From contig NC_063435.1 of assembly GCF_020379485.1 (NCBI RefSeq), positions 3,410,001 to 3,474,000 of the forward strand: DNA of 64,000 nucleotides, in the 5' to 3' direction. The stretch's first letter is position 1. Every line of letters starts with the position of its first letter. The position numbers and the translations under genes were made by a program. Positions 11,380 to 23,850 of the stretch are shown piece after piece. Source of the DNA: Brassica napus (taxonomy: Eukaryota; Streptophyta; Magnoliopsida; Brassicales; Brassicaceae). The notes under the pieces were generated by a model that was given only the letters and a program-made list of their open reading frames with translations, was not told the origin of the DNA and ran no database searches.

Positions 11380-11733
11380 GATTGCTTCATAGTGGAGAAA
11401 CTCTAAGGTGTAAATCTGTCTATGTATAATAAAAAAACAAAATAAAAAACATTTTTCACATATATATAACCGGTCCACTACAACAAAACTAATGAATATA
11501 AATAATTCTTTGCCATAGCTTCGCAGTGGACAGATCCTCGAGAGTAAACTCTGCCTTATTATGATGAAGAAACAAAAAAAGAGAGGCATTTTTACATATA
11601 AGTTACAGTCCATTACATTAATATTAATTAATAGAAATAATTCTTTCCCATCCCAAAAAACTGTTGTCACACTCACATCACTTGGGAGGAAAGGAAGTAT
11701 CACTGCAGTCTATCAAACAGTTATTGACGGATC
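11380..11733. other. Intergenic DNA with two diverged copies of a ~150-bp unit
   Basis: Similar blocks (ataattctttgcca / ataattctttccca, plus a shared act-ctgcctta / act-ctaaggtgt context) recur near 11390-11520 and 11540-11660. No gene is seen. Confidence 0.35.
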
Positions 11734-12351
11734 TCTCCAGCTAGGCCTGGGCATATTATCCATAATCCGGAACCGAACCCGAACCCGAACCGAAAAACCC
11801 GAACCCGACCGGTTATGGATCCATGAAAATACCCGATCGGTTTTGATATGCTGGTACTTTGGTTATCGGGTACGGTTCGGTTTAATCCGAAATCCGAACA
11901 TAAACCCGAAATAACCGAAATAAATGTATATGTATACCAATGTGTATGTAATGTACTCAAGACACAAAGACACAAGTTGTAAGACGCGTTGTTATTTCCA
12001 AAGTTTCTTTCTTCATATCTTGTTCACTTCTCGAAAAACCTTTCACGGTGAGGCGATCCCTCTTCTTCCACTTCTCGAAAACCCTATTAAATTGAAAGAG
12101 TCTCTCATGATTGAATACCAAAACCTACAATTCTCTCTATCTCCACCATCTGCGATTTCCCGAAATCGATCTCAGGTACGAGTTGATATCATCTTTCAAT
12201 TGTCTTCATCTCAATACTCTGTTTAGGCTCTGTTACAGGTTCTGTGTATATGAATGGATATTAGGATTTGGTTTATTTAGAATCGTTTTAGGCTATCATT
12301 TATTAGCTTTGTTCAATTGATAAACGATTTTCTGGTTTTCTTTTGTCTCAG

Positions 12352-15310
12352 ATGGATTCATCATCAACTCCTCACCGAGTTCAACTTGACCACGAAGAAG
12401 AAGAAGAAGAATTTGCTACTCCTGATAGTGGAGGAAAACGTAAAGAATCCTCTGGAGCTAGTGGAGCAGCGGAAGATCGAAATAAAGTTGCGAGAGTTCT
12501 TCCTCCGAGGTCTAAAATCTGGAGCCATTACACAAGGACAAAGGAAAATCGGGACAGATGCCTTTGCCATTACTGCAAAAAGATGTTCTGTTGCAAATCA
12601 AAGTCAGGAACATCAAACTTATTGAAGCATCTCACTGTATGTAAGCAATACTTTGCGCATTCAGATGGCCAAAGCTCTACTCAACAAGTCATTGATGAAG
12701 AAGGCAATCTGGCGGATGCGAAGGTCAGTGAAGAAACTTTCAGAGAAGCAACCAATGAGATGATGGTGATAGGGGAGTTACCATTAGCTTGGATAGAAGG
12801 TGTGGCTTGGAAACACTTTTGTAAGAAGGTATGAGAGTCTAGTCTACTGTTATAAAAATATCCACCTTATACATAGAGAAGTTAACTAGTATCTAACATT
12901 ATATGTCATTTATGTAGATGAAATTGTGGAAGCCTGTGTCAAGGAGAACATCAACCAGAGATATTGTGAAGATGTATTTGCAGAGGAAGGCTGTTATGAA
13001 GAAGTGGTTTAAAGCAAACAAGCAAAGAGTATCCATCACTACTGATATTTGGGTGGCTCAAGTAACCCGTAAGTTCTTCAATCTTAATGTGTCTGTTATT
13101 TTAAAATTTTGAATTGATCTTAATGTCTGTTATTTTAAAAAAATCGAATTGATCTAAATGTGTCTGTTATTTAAAAATTTTGAATTGATCTTAATGTTTG
13201 TTATTTTAAAAAATCGAATTGATCTAAATGTGTCTGTTATTTTAAAACTTTGAATTGATCTTAATGTCTGTTATTTTAAAAATCGAATTGATCTAAATGT
13301 GTATGTTATTTTAAAATTTTGAATTGATCTTAATGTCTGTTATTTTCAAAAAATCGAATTGATCTAAATGTGTCTGTTATTTAAATTTTTTGAATTGATC
13401 TTAATGTCTGTTATTTTAAAAAATCGAATTGATCTAAATGTGTATGTTATTTTAAAATTTTGAATTGATCTCAATGTTTGTTATTTTAAAATATCGAATT
13501 GATCTAAATGTGTATGTTATTTTAAAATTTTCAATTGATCTTAAGGTCTATTATTTTAAAAAATCGAATTGATCTAAATGTGTCTGATATTTTAAAACTT
13601 TGAATTGATCTTAATGTCTGTTATTTTAAAAAATCGAATTGATCTAAATGTGTATGTTATTACTCACAGGTGCAAGCTACATGGTGGTGACTGCTCATTA
13701 CATTGATTCTTCTTGGCGCCTGAAGAAGCTCATCATTGGGTTCAAACATGTCATCGATCACAAAGGTCAGACAATCTCTAGAGTTCTTTTAGAGGTCTTA
13801 GCTGATTGGGGAATCAATAAATTGTTCTGCGCAACTGTTGACAACGCTACTGCGAATTCATCTGCATTGAGAAGGTTTCAGGCTGAATTCTCTTCACAGT
13901 CTCCAGATGCTTTAGTTTTAGATGGAGAGTTCATGCATTTGAGATGTAGTGCACACATCATTAACTTGATTGTGAAGGATGGGATGGCTGATGCAGATGA
14001 GAATGTGACTGCGGTTCGTAATGCTATAGTCTATGTTAGAGCTTCAGGGAATAGGATAACATCGTTTGAGCAGAAAGTTGATTCGGGTAGACTGACTAGA
14101 GGAAGCTTGCCTTTAGATGTTACTACTAGGTGGAACTCTACTTATCTGATGTTGAATACGGCATTGAAGTTCAGAGTTGCGTTTGATAAGATGGAGGCAG
14201 AAGATAAGCTCTACAACGATCATTTTTTGGAGCTGACCGACAAAGGAAAAAAGAGAGAAGGACCTCCACGTTACCATGACTGGAGATCAATAGAAAGATT
14301 ATGCAGGTTTCTAGTGATCTTCTACAACTCGACCTTAGTTGTCTCTGCGTCTACATCTCTTAATGCTTACCGGTGTTATGAAGAGATTGTGACCATAGCA
14401 ACTAACCTGATGGCGCTGAGCGAAAGCATGGATCATGAACTGAAGGATAAGGCAGTGGAGATGTTCAAGAAGTTTGACAAGTATTGGGATGGATTGAAGA
14501 ACATCAACAAGATGTTAATTGTGGCAACAGTTTTTGATCCAACAAAGAAGATGGTGCTTGTGACGATGTGTTTTGATGAGCTTTATGGGGAGGACAGTTT
14601 GGAAGGGAAAGAGATGTACGAGTCTGTGATGAGTGTGTTGCGGAGTTTGTTTAAGGAGTACAGTGAAAGACATATGAGGTCATCAAGTGGGCAGACCGAT
14701 CAAGCAACTACCAGCAACACTCAAGCATCTCAGAGTTCTCGAGAACTCTCCATGATAACACCTGATTTAGTTGATGATGGTATAGGTTATAAGAGGATTG
14801 ACAGAAGGTACAAGTCCATGCTAAAGGAGATTGGAGTGAAAGAGAAGCGGGATGAACTGGATGTGTACTTGAAAGAAGGAGTTGAGAATCCAGAGTTGAT
14901 TGTTGGTGTAGAGTACGATGTTCTTTCTTTCTGGAGGAGAAACTGTACCAAGTTTCCAATACTGTCACAGATTGCAAAGGATGTCCTTGCAATGCAGGTT
15001 TCTTCTGTCGCATCCGAGAGTGCGTTCAGTACTGGTGGAAGGATCATAGACCCATTTAGGAGCTGCCTTACTCACTTCATGGTTGAAGTATTGATGTGTA
15101 CCGAGCAATGGTTGAAGCAAGACATTCATTGTGAGTCAAGGGTGCTTACAAATGAAGAAATTCTGGAGGACATTGAAGAGCAAGAAAAAATTGAAAGAGG
15201 TATGTGATCTAACATTATAACTTGTAATATATTTGCTTAAATTTGGTTTGTATATTGATCTGCCTATCTTTGTCTTTGGATCAGAGGAATTGATGGCTTA
15301 TCAGGAGTAA
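12352..15310 (+). CDS. hAT transposase, BED zinc finger, Ac/RICESLEEPER type (727 aa)
   Basis: Exons are 12352-12828, 12918-13068, 13670-15199 and 15285-15310; phases agree and the frame closes with TAA at 15308-15310. A 5'-UTR intron is likely (donor ctcag/gtacgag near 12175, acceptor at 12351). The protein has a BED finger (CLCHYC...LLKHLTVC, residues about 70-95) and the three DDE-type acidic positions expected for hAT enzymes. These are D in SITTDIW (about 199), D in TVDNATANS (about 266) and E in SVASESAFSTGG (about 656). The CSAHIINLIV and RWNSTYLML blocks and the C-terminal hAT dimerisation region (FPILSQIAKDVLAMQ) are also present. It would bind the element's ends in the nucleus and cut and paste it. 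Length is normal for the family and no damage is seen, so it may be active. Confidence 0.93.
13081..13660. repeat. Intronic minisatellite, ~69-bp dimers of 34-bp monomers
   Basis: Almost the whole second intron of the transposase gene is a tandem array. Units alternate gaattgatcttaatgtctg and cgaattgatctaaatgtgt, each followed by ttattttaaaa. About eight dimers can be counted by eye. The first copies begin just after the splice donor and the last ends just before the acceptor tactcacag. Confidence 0.95.
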
Positions 15311-15942
15311 GCTCTTCCCAAATATGACCAAGTTCCTTCGCCACAAGCTGGCTGCAGTTTATGTTGCAGTCTATGTTGCTGTTTTCTGTTTTCTGTTTTC
15401 TGTTTTCCTCTGTTTCTTTTCGGTTTGAGACTTTGTTGCAGTTTTCATTTTAAAAATTTGTGTTGCTATTTTTGGTTTGAGACTTATGTTGCAGTCTATT
15501 GGTGTGTTGTTGCAAACATTTTTACTAAATTTGAGTGGCATGTTTCTTAGTTATTAACTTGATCAATTTACTTTATGTTGCTAATATTTGCTATAATGTC
15601 CAAACGTGATCACTTGTTTCACTTGTCAATGTGATCAATTTGCAAACATTTGTACTAACTACTAAGCTTAAGTTACAAGAATTTTTTGTTTAGTTTGTCT
15701 TCTTTTGAATTTTACTTCAGTTAAATCCGAAACCGATACAGAACAACCCGAACCCAATTGATATATGGTTACTTCAGTATAATCCGAACCCAAACCGAAA
15801 CCGAAGTGTTATATCCGATCCCGATCCGAATTTAAGAATTTCTTAAAATGGGACCTAGGAGGTGTTATAAAAAAGAACCGATATCCGATTTACCCGATCC
15901 GAACCCGAACGGGTACCCGAACGCCCAGGCCTGTCTCCAGCA

Positions 15943-16637
15943 TAGGGGTGGGCGTTCGGGTATCCGTTCGGGTTCGGATCGGGTATTTCGGATTTTCGGG
16001 TATTTCGGTATAGAGGTGTAGAACCCGTTCGGGTATTTCTGTACTTCGGGTCGGGTTCGGGTATTTTAAGTTCGGTTTCGGTTATTTCGGATCGGTTTCG
16101 GATATTTAGATTTGAAGAAAAAAAATGAAAATTTTCATTTCTCAAATTTCTTGTATTTAAATATATAACTTTTCACTTAACTATTTTTTATTTTTAATAG
16201 ATTGCATGGTTAATAGATTTGGACATAACATTTTCAAACTAAAAAAACATTAATTTGGTTATTGTTTTTAAATTTTGGATGTAACTTTTTGTTAATTGCT
16301 GAAATAAAAAGTTTGACATGCATTTTAAGCGAATAGCAAATCATCTTCTACGTAATTGTATGTATATCATATGAATTTAAAGTATGTGTAGTATCAATAT
16401 AAATATTTTATATAAAATGAAAGATGTAAACTATAAATATAAGGTTAATTATCATATGTTCGGTTATTTTCGGATATCCATTCGGGTTCGGATATTACCC
16501 GTTCGGGTTCGGATATCCAATCTCTCATAATTCAATACCCGTTCGGATATTTTGCTACTTCGGTTCGGATTTCGGTTCGGGTTTTTCGGATCGGTTTCGG
16601 GTGCCACTTCGGATTTCGGGTAAAATGCCCACCCCTA
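15943..16637. mobile_element. Non-autonomous hAT relative (695 bp) abutting the 4.2-kb element
   Basis: It has perfect 11-bp terminal inverted repeats, taggggtgggc / gcccaccccta, and an 8-bp duplication ctccagca at 15935-15942 and 16638-16645. Subterminal TTCGGGTTCGG-type repeats occupy both ends and the middle is AT-rich without coding capacity. Its target duplication overlaps that of the neighbouring autonomous element, offset by one base. Confidence 0.93.
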
Positions 16638-16645
16638 CTCCAGCA

Positions 16646-17109
16646 TCCAAATTCCCGCCATTCTATTACTTAATTTTAAGCGATAAAAGTAAAAATGAAA
16701 ACATTAAAAACGACGACGTTTAATGATATTCAGCGGGTCTGGATCCGGGTAACCCGATTGCCGAGTTGTAACTCGTTTCACAATAGACCACAAAACTCAG
16801 AAGTGAGAAGTTGCAGTGGAGCCATTCGTCTCTCTCTCTCTCTCGACACAATCGAAAGCTCTCTCTACGAAACCTCTCTAACTGCATCATTCATAGCGTT
16901 TATCAGAGGTCTCAGCTTCAATTCTCTCCTTCCGAATCCATTTCGAAAGCTCAAAGTGAAATCAAAACTTCAGATTTATAGCTGGATCATGGTTCTGATT
17001 CCTCCTGCTCCAGCTTCGATTTGCGTTGTGAGTTTCGTGGATCTTAGATTCTGATCTGGCAAAGGAGTGACCATAGGGATTGAGATTGATTTTTTAGATC
17101 TAGGGATTG
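16646..17109 (+). promoter_or_regulatory. Promoter-proximal and 5' UTR region of the DDT/PHD gene
   Basis: This region lies between the hAT insertions and the start codon. It contains a CT microsatellite (about 16830-16846), typical of plant 5' leaders, and a possible 5'-UTR intron (donor gcgtt/gtgag near 17026, acceptor ttttttag near 17097). Exact transcription start is unknown. Upstream promoter elements, if any, are now displaced by about 4.9 kb of transposon DNA. Confidence 0.45.
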
Positions 17110-20100
17110 ATGGAAGGGAAGGTGGCTAGACCTAGAGGTAGACCTAGGAAACGCCCTAGGGGAGAGGATCAGAACGGTGTCTCTAACCGAGGGAAGAGAC
17201 CGTTTCTGGAGATTAAACCGGCAGTTCCCAGATCCTTACTCGGTAGCTACGTGTTGAAAGAGTTTGATGACAGTAGAGTCTCTCTAGGGAAGGTAGTTTC
17301 CTACAGCTCTGGGCTGTACAGAGTTGAGTATGAGGATGGTGGTTTTGAGGATTTGAAAACTTGCTATCTTCGGAAGTTGATTATTGGGGATGGTTACTTT
17401 GATGATGAGTTGCGTTGTAGAAGATGTAAACTCGATGATCTTGTAATGAACAAGGAAGAGAAGAAGAAAACAGTGAATGAAGTTGAGGTGGCTACTACTT
17501 GTAGTAGTAGTAGTAGCTCAGGCTCTGGTGCAGAAGAGTGTGAAGAAGATAGCAGGGATCTAGATATGGAAACTACTACGTCTCCTCTTGTTCAAGTTCC
17601 TCCTGTGGATTTGCCTTGTTCGTCAGGAACGATTGGGATCCCTGAGGAGGCTGTGGTGCATCTGTTATCTGTATACGGGTTCTTGAGATCGTTTAGTGTT
17701 CAGCTGTATATCTACCCTTTTGGATTGGATGAGTTTGTGGGAGCGTTGAATTTCTCAGGACCGAATTCTTTGCTTGATGCTGTTCATGTGGCTTTGATGC
17801 GGGCGCTGAAGGTTCATCTTGAGAGACTGTCGTCGCAGGAGTGTGAAGTGGCTTCGAACTGCTTGAGGTAAGCGCATACAACTCTTGTTCTTTAGAGTTT
17901 TTCAACAGATGTGTTGCGGTAATTGGGTAATTGGTTTAACAAAAATCATTTCGGTTAAGTCTGATCTGCCGCTTAGACCGATTTTTAAAACACTGGACAA
18001 ACCTTTTATAAGAGAGAAGAGAAAAAAGTCATATCGCTGAGAAGGACTGCAAAATAGGCCAACCTTTTATTCATAGTTTTATGGAGCTTGTTTTAGGATC
18101 TCCCTTATTTTAGTGGATAACAATTCGGAGATTTTGTTGCATTGCCATCTGCAGGTGCATTGATTGGAGCTTGCTCGATGCGCTAACTTGGCCTGTTTAT
18201 TTGGTTCAGTACTTTTCTGCCATGGGACATGCAAGTGGGTCTCAGTGGAAAGTGTTTTCTGAATTTGTTGTGGAGAAAGAGTATTATTCCTTACCCGCAG
18301 TGATGAAGTTGAAGATCCTGCAAATTCTGTGTGATGACGTCTTTGATGTAGCAGATATAAGAGCTGAAATCGATACTCGAGAAGAATCTGAAGTTGGATA
18401 TGACCCTGATGGAGTTAATGCTGATCTTCCTGAAAGTGGACCTAGAAGGGTCCATCCTAGATTTGCTAAAACCTCCGCTTGCAAGGAGAAAGAGCATAGT
18501 GAGTTTGTTGCAATGAACGAGCCTACAAATTTTAGTTCAAGACGTACTGATGGTGGCCTTAACGGAGTTAGCTCAGATCTGGATGGAAACAGTGATGAAT
18601 GTAGGCTCTGCGGCATGGATGGTACATTGCTGTGCTGTGATGGATGCCCTTTAGCATATCACTCAAGATGCATTGGCGTGCTCAAAATGTATATACCAGA
18701 CGGGCCGTGGTATTGTCCAGAATGCACCATTAACAAAATGGGGCCAGCGATTGCCCATAAAACGTCACTCAGGGGAGCAGTGTATTTTGGAGTGGATCCA
18801 CATGGGCGGCTCTTCTTGGGTACATGCAACCACTTAATAGTGTATGTTTTCGTCGCCTTGTATCAGATTCTTCCTATCAAAATTTATGGAAATAGAGCTG
18901 ATCTTTCAATTCTAATCTATGTGGAAAGTTGCGTTTGTAGTTTATACTCTATAGTCATCGGCAACTATCACTCAACTTGTCTAGAATTTACTTAAAAGTT
19001 GCTTGAATTATTTAGTTGTGGACGCTGATGGATATTTCCCTTATATTGCAGGCTTAAAATTTGTGTACATGCGGATGCAGATATCAAATACTACAGCGTC
19101 ACTGACATTCCAAAAGTTGTACTGGTGCTTTTGTCTGCAACGATCCATAGACTGGAGTATATGTGTATATGCAAAGCGATCTCGGAATACTGGGGTCTGC
19201 CTGGAGATGTGATCTCTCATTTAAGAGCAGTGGAGGCTAATTTAGCTCGCATGCAAAAAGAAGGGGGAGATGAGGTGTCAGAGCTGATTAAGCCCGATAA
19301 TGGAAGTAGTTCCAGTAGAAATAATATTCAAAATGCGTTTGGCCTCTGCGCATCTGCTTCAGGATATGCTGGGGGTCTAGTTTTAGGTAGATCAAGTGGA
19401 ACGCAGGGGAAGAATTTCGTTGCTGGCGGCATTACACACAAGGGTTTATCATTTAAACCTCATGCATACATTAATCACTACTCAAATGGAGAATTGGCTG
19501 CATCAGCTGCTGCTACGTTGGCTGTCCTATTGTCAGAGGAAACCCATGAACCTGACCAACCCAAGTTTAGTAATGCCAAGAAAGCTGCCTCAAGTAACAT
19601 CTTGCTACAGGTGAAAGCATTTTCGTTAGTTGCCTCAAGTTTCTTCTGGCCAAGTCCTGATAAGAAGGAAATTACCAGGGAAAGGTGTGGCTGGTGTCAT
19701 TCGTGCAAACTCACATCAGCGAGCAGGAGAGGATGCATGTTAAATGCGGCTGTAACAGGGGCAACCAAAAGTGCTGTGAAAATTTTTAGTGGCCTTTTTC
19801 CTCTAAAGAACGGGGAGGGTGTGCTTTCTAGTATTGCAGCATATATCCTATACCTAGAGGAAAGTTTACGTGGTCTCATTGCGGGACCATTTCTCAGTGA
19901 GAGCCTTAGGAAACAGTGGCGTAAGAAGGTAGAGGAGGCCTCAACATGCAAAGCGATGAAAGCCCTCCTGCTTGAAGTAAGTGATTCGTTTTTCTTTCTA
20001 AAACATTTCTGTTCTTATCCACTTTCTTTTGCTATTAAAAAATAATTGTACATTTATCATCATTAGCCTTGTTCAGATTTGATATTGTCAACAATCTAGT

Positions 20101-22895
20101 GATATGTTAATAGTCTATAATTTGTCATTATATTTATCATGTTTCATTGGCATGATATGGTTCAATTTGCTTGTCTGCAGCTTGAGGAAAATATTTGCAG
20201 TATAGCTCTGTCAAGCGACTGGCTTAAACTAATAGATGATTGGCTAATAGAACATTCTATTTTTCAAAGCGCTCGAGTTACTGTTGGGGCTACACAGAAA
20301 CGTGGACCTGGTAAGAGGAAGCAGAGGAACCAGGCTGAAGTTACTGCCGAGGGTTCTAATGATGATAGCTTTACTTGGTGGCGAGGGGGTAAGTTATCAA
20401 AAGTTATACTCTTGAAGGCAGTCTTGGTGAAGCCAATGATAAGGAAAGCAGCTTGGCAAGGTAACTTTGTTTGGCCAAGTTTTTTTAGTGCTTGGGTTTT
20501 ATAACTCGGCATGATGCTAATTTGTTTGTTTTTCATTAGGTGGTCTGAAAAAGTTTCCTGAGTTCAATTATGGTGATGGCTCTTACATTCCTAAAAGAAG
20601 CAGGCGCTCAATGTGGAAAGCTGCAGTTGAAAGTAGCAAAAACATTTCTCAGCTTGCTCTTCAGGTTTGTCTCGATCATCAATGGTTTTTCAAATGATTG
20701 TGTCTCTATGTCTGTTTGCTGTTCCCCTAAATTTTAGCTGATTCTGGGGCAGGTTAGATACTTGGATACGAATATAAGATGGAATGAACTTGTACGCCCA
20801 GAGCAAAACCTACAAGATGTTAAAGGTCCAGAGACAGAGGCCACTGTTTTCAGGAACGCTAGTATACGGGACAAAAAGATTATAGATAACAAGGTTAGGT
20901 ATGGAGTTGCCTTTGGAAATCAAAAGCACCTTCCGTCTCGTGTCATGAAGAATGTCATCGAAGTCGAGAAAACTGAAGATGGAAACGAAAAGTTTTGGTT
21001 CGCTGAAGCACGCGTTCCTTTATATTTGACCAAAGAATATGAAGAAAGTTTGCATAGGGTGGTCCATGTGCCTTTTATCAAGAAGCCAACAAAAAGAATC
21101 TCAAAGCTCCAGAAAAAGCAACTGAAAGCTTCTCGAGCAAATATATTTTGTTATCTAGCCTCTAGGAGGGATAACACGGAGAAGTGTTCTTGTGCGTCAT
21201 GCCATCTTGATGTTTTACTGAGGTACTCTCTTTATAGCTCTCTTCACCTTTCAGGATATTGTTAGAAAGAGACTCGTGTACATCATTAACTTCTTGTTCT
21301 TGTTCTCTACATGTCTTTAGGGATGCAACAACATGCAGTGCTTGCGGAGGTTGGTATCTTATATTGTCTTTCTTTTCTATTGGGGGGTTTCACGGAAGAA
21401 TTGGTTGTGTAAGCATGGAATCTTCTTTTTGCCTTTCAGGTTTCTCTCACAAAGGATGTACTATGAGTACACAACACACAGCTGAGAAGGTTGATATTCA
21501 TGTAACATGCAAACGGTGCTACCTTGCAAGAGCGCGTTCACTAATCAATATCAATCATAGACATCCAACAACACCCTCTGTTGTGATCAATGGACAACAT
21601 CAAAACGCAGTCACTCCAACCATTAAGACACAGATTAAGCCTCTTATTCAACAGTTTCAGTCTTCCAACACACGCGACAACGCTTCAGGAGCTAAACAAA
21701 TCACTCCTGATTGTAATAAGAGTAAACACAAGACACTGTCTTGGGGAGTCATATGGAGAAAGAAGAACTTGGAAGACACAGGTGTTAGCTTCAGACAGCA
21801 GCATATTCTGTTGGCTGCACAATCTCATCAATACAATCCGGGACCTGTTTGCTGGATCTGCAAACTGCCGTATAATCCTCGTCTAACATATATTCATTGT
21901 ACAAGCTGCGACAGTAAGAACAACTCTGAATAGTCTACATTGTCATTGCCGCCGCCATTTTGTTCTTATATATCTAATCCTAGCGTCTGTGTGCAGAGTG
22001 GTATCACATTGAAGCTATTAAGCTCGAGGAGTCGAAAATTCCTGAAGTTGCTGGATTCAAGTGTTGCAAATGCCGTCGCATACGATCACCAGAATGCCCT
22101 TACATGGATCCTGTACTCAAGGAACAGAAACAGATGAAAAACGTATGCTTCAAGCGCAAGAAACATGGGAAAGGAAATACAGGAATGGATTCTGATTCTG
22201 AAAGAATGTCTGAACCAAAAGACTCCATACCCTCTACTCCTTCGTTTACTTTCGAAGATGCGTTTGCTCCAGAGGATGATCCTCTCTTGGTGTCAGTTTC
22301 AAAAGTCGAGCAAATCACACCTAAGGGTATGGATTCTGTGCCGGGACCTCAGAAGCTACCAGTGAGGAGGCAAATGAAACGTGATGACACAGAAGGGAAC
22401 AGTAGTCTTTCTTATACCGAGTTTTCAACGTATTCTGAGTCACAGACTTTTGTGAAACCAGAAATGGAGCCAACGTTGCCTGCCATGGAATGGGATGCAT
22501 CTGACAACAACAACAACAGCAACAACATGGTTGAAGGCGAGCTAATGTTTGACTATGAAGACATGGAATTTGAACCCCAAACCTATTTTTCGCTGACCGA
22601 GTTGCTTACAGCAGATGATAGTGGCCAGTGCAATGGATATGGCTATGACAAAGATGCGACAGGGAACACGGATAACACAAACCCAAACCCTCAGGTTGAG
22701 ACGATGGAAGAGTGCAGAACATTTATCTATGACAATACAATTCCATGTCAGATATGTATGCATGTGGATCCAGGGCCTGATCTCACATGCCACACTTGTA
22801 ATATGACAATACATTCCCATTGCTCTCCATGGGAGGAGGAATCTGCTTTCACCGGAGGTGGCTGGAGATGCGGTCGTTGCCGTGAGTGGATGTAA
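17110..22895 (+). CDS. DDT-domain/PHD-finger chromatin protein, At5g22760/PTM family (1,548 aa)
   Basis: There are nine exons: 17110-17867, 18155-18841, 19052-19976, 20181-20460, 20540-20664, 20753-21222, 21321-21349, 21440-21913 and 21997-22895. All have GT-AG borders and compatible phases. The N-terminus is basic (RPRGRPRKRPRG, AT-hook-like), followed by a Tudor-like segment (GLYRVEYEDGGFEDL, about residues 75-90) and a DDT domain (about 180-250). Cys-rich fingers follow: a canonical PHD at about 401-445 (ECRLCGMDGTLLCCDGCPLA), a degenerate one at 1067-1092, another at 1227-1275 (VCWICKLPYN) and a C-terminal one at 1497-1548. The family includes PTM, a plastid-to-nucleus signalling factor, but this gene looks like its paralogue, so a nuclear histone-reading role is inferred. 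No damage is seen. Two hAT elements sit in its upstream region. Confidence 0.92.
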
Positions 22896-23845
22896 GTTAA
22901 GTCACCACTTAAATTCTTTTTTTTTTCTCTAGCTACAGGCTACATCTGCTGCTGCAGCCTGTAGGGGTTTCTGATGAATAGAAAGAATGTGTATTCAAAA
23001 GTAGATTAAATTCACATGGAAGTAAAAGTTCTCTCGTTTGCAGTGGTATAAAAATAAGTTGATATTTTTTATTGTTGTTGTTGGTTGTCCCCTGCCTCTT
23101 GTGCTGCAAAGGAGTGTCTGAAGTCTGAACATCTTTTTGCATGGGATTAAGACTTCCAGACGTATTATGAAGTTTGGGATATCTGTGGTCAATGTAATAC
23201 TAATACGAAAGTCTAGTGAAAAATGATGTAGATTTGACGAATGAATGAATGATCAGTGGTAATTTCAGTTATAGTATTAGTAAGTCATGTTCTGGTTGTC
23301 GTGATGTCATAACCATACCAATTGAAAAGGACAAAATAACCGCAGTCTTGATCCAAGAGGAAGGAGGCGGGGGTTATTTATATGATTTGATCACTCGAAC
23401 ACATTCTTGTCTTTAATGGAGTGGAGACACGACCAAAGAGGGTAGTACACTCGACTCTTCAACATCTTTATAAGTGGCAACAAGTTCTTAATACTTTTCA
23501 TTCCCAAATAAGAAGAGATTTTCTTGAAATTTTTTATGTATTTCTTTTGAAATTTTACTCCTTATGTTCACTCCTAAATTATTCTTTAATATGTTACTCC
23601 ATGCACGGGATCAAGAATACTTGAGTGAGTGAGTGAGAAATGAGAATGCATATCAAATCATAGCCTAAATTTTCTTCAGATAATTATAATGATACTAGTA
23701 CTGATAACAACAGAGTTCACAACTGCAAAACCCATTTGAGTCGAGTGTTATAAAATGTGAAAACAAATTGCCACTTTCTTCTTCGTTTCACTGTTCTTGG
23801 ATGCGAGTGATTCTGGTGACATCCAAACTAGACTAAATAAATGCT
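22896..23845. other. 3' UTR of the PHD gene and intergenic DNA
   Basis: The first 300 bp or so are probably 3' UTR; a small hairpin (ctacaggct...agcctgtag) lies near 22934-22965. The rest is AT-rich without recognisable genes, up to the LTR element. Confidence 0.4.
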
Positions 23846-23850
23846 GACCA

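Larger units (their letters stand above)
11742..15933 (+). mobile_element. Complete, potentially autonomous hAT transposon (4,192 bp)
   Basis: The element starts taggcctgggc and ends gcccaggcctg. The 11-bp termini match except for the outermost base, as in maize Ac. It is flanked by a perfect 8-bp duplication, tctccagc, at 11734-11741 and 15934-15941. Both ends carry dense subterminal repeats of the CCGAACC/CGAACCC type (about 11764-11915 and 15725-15925), the usual hAT transposase-binding layout. A four-exon transposase gene with no stop or frameshift lies inside. Confidence 0.95.

Noticed and set aside
11760..11920. Open frame rich in Arg/Pro/Glu codons
   Set aside because: It is produced by the CCGAACC-type subterminal repeats of the hAT element, as is the frame at 15855-16145.
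13081..13660. Regularly spaced repeats resembling a CRISPR array
   Set aside because: Spacers are themselves repeats (alternating monomers), and the array is an intron of a plant transposase gene.
13648..13669. ATG at 13648 as transposase start
   Set aside because: It lies in the intronic minisatellite; the splice acceptor at 13668-13669 joins the exon to the upstream BED-finger exons in frame.
18842..18995. Extension of PHD-gene exon 2 by read-through
   Set aside because: A gt/ag intron (18842-19051) restores conserved sequence on both sides; the read-through peptide is not conserved.
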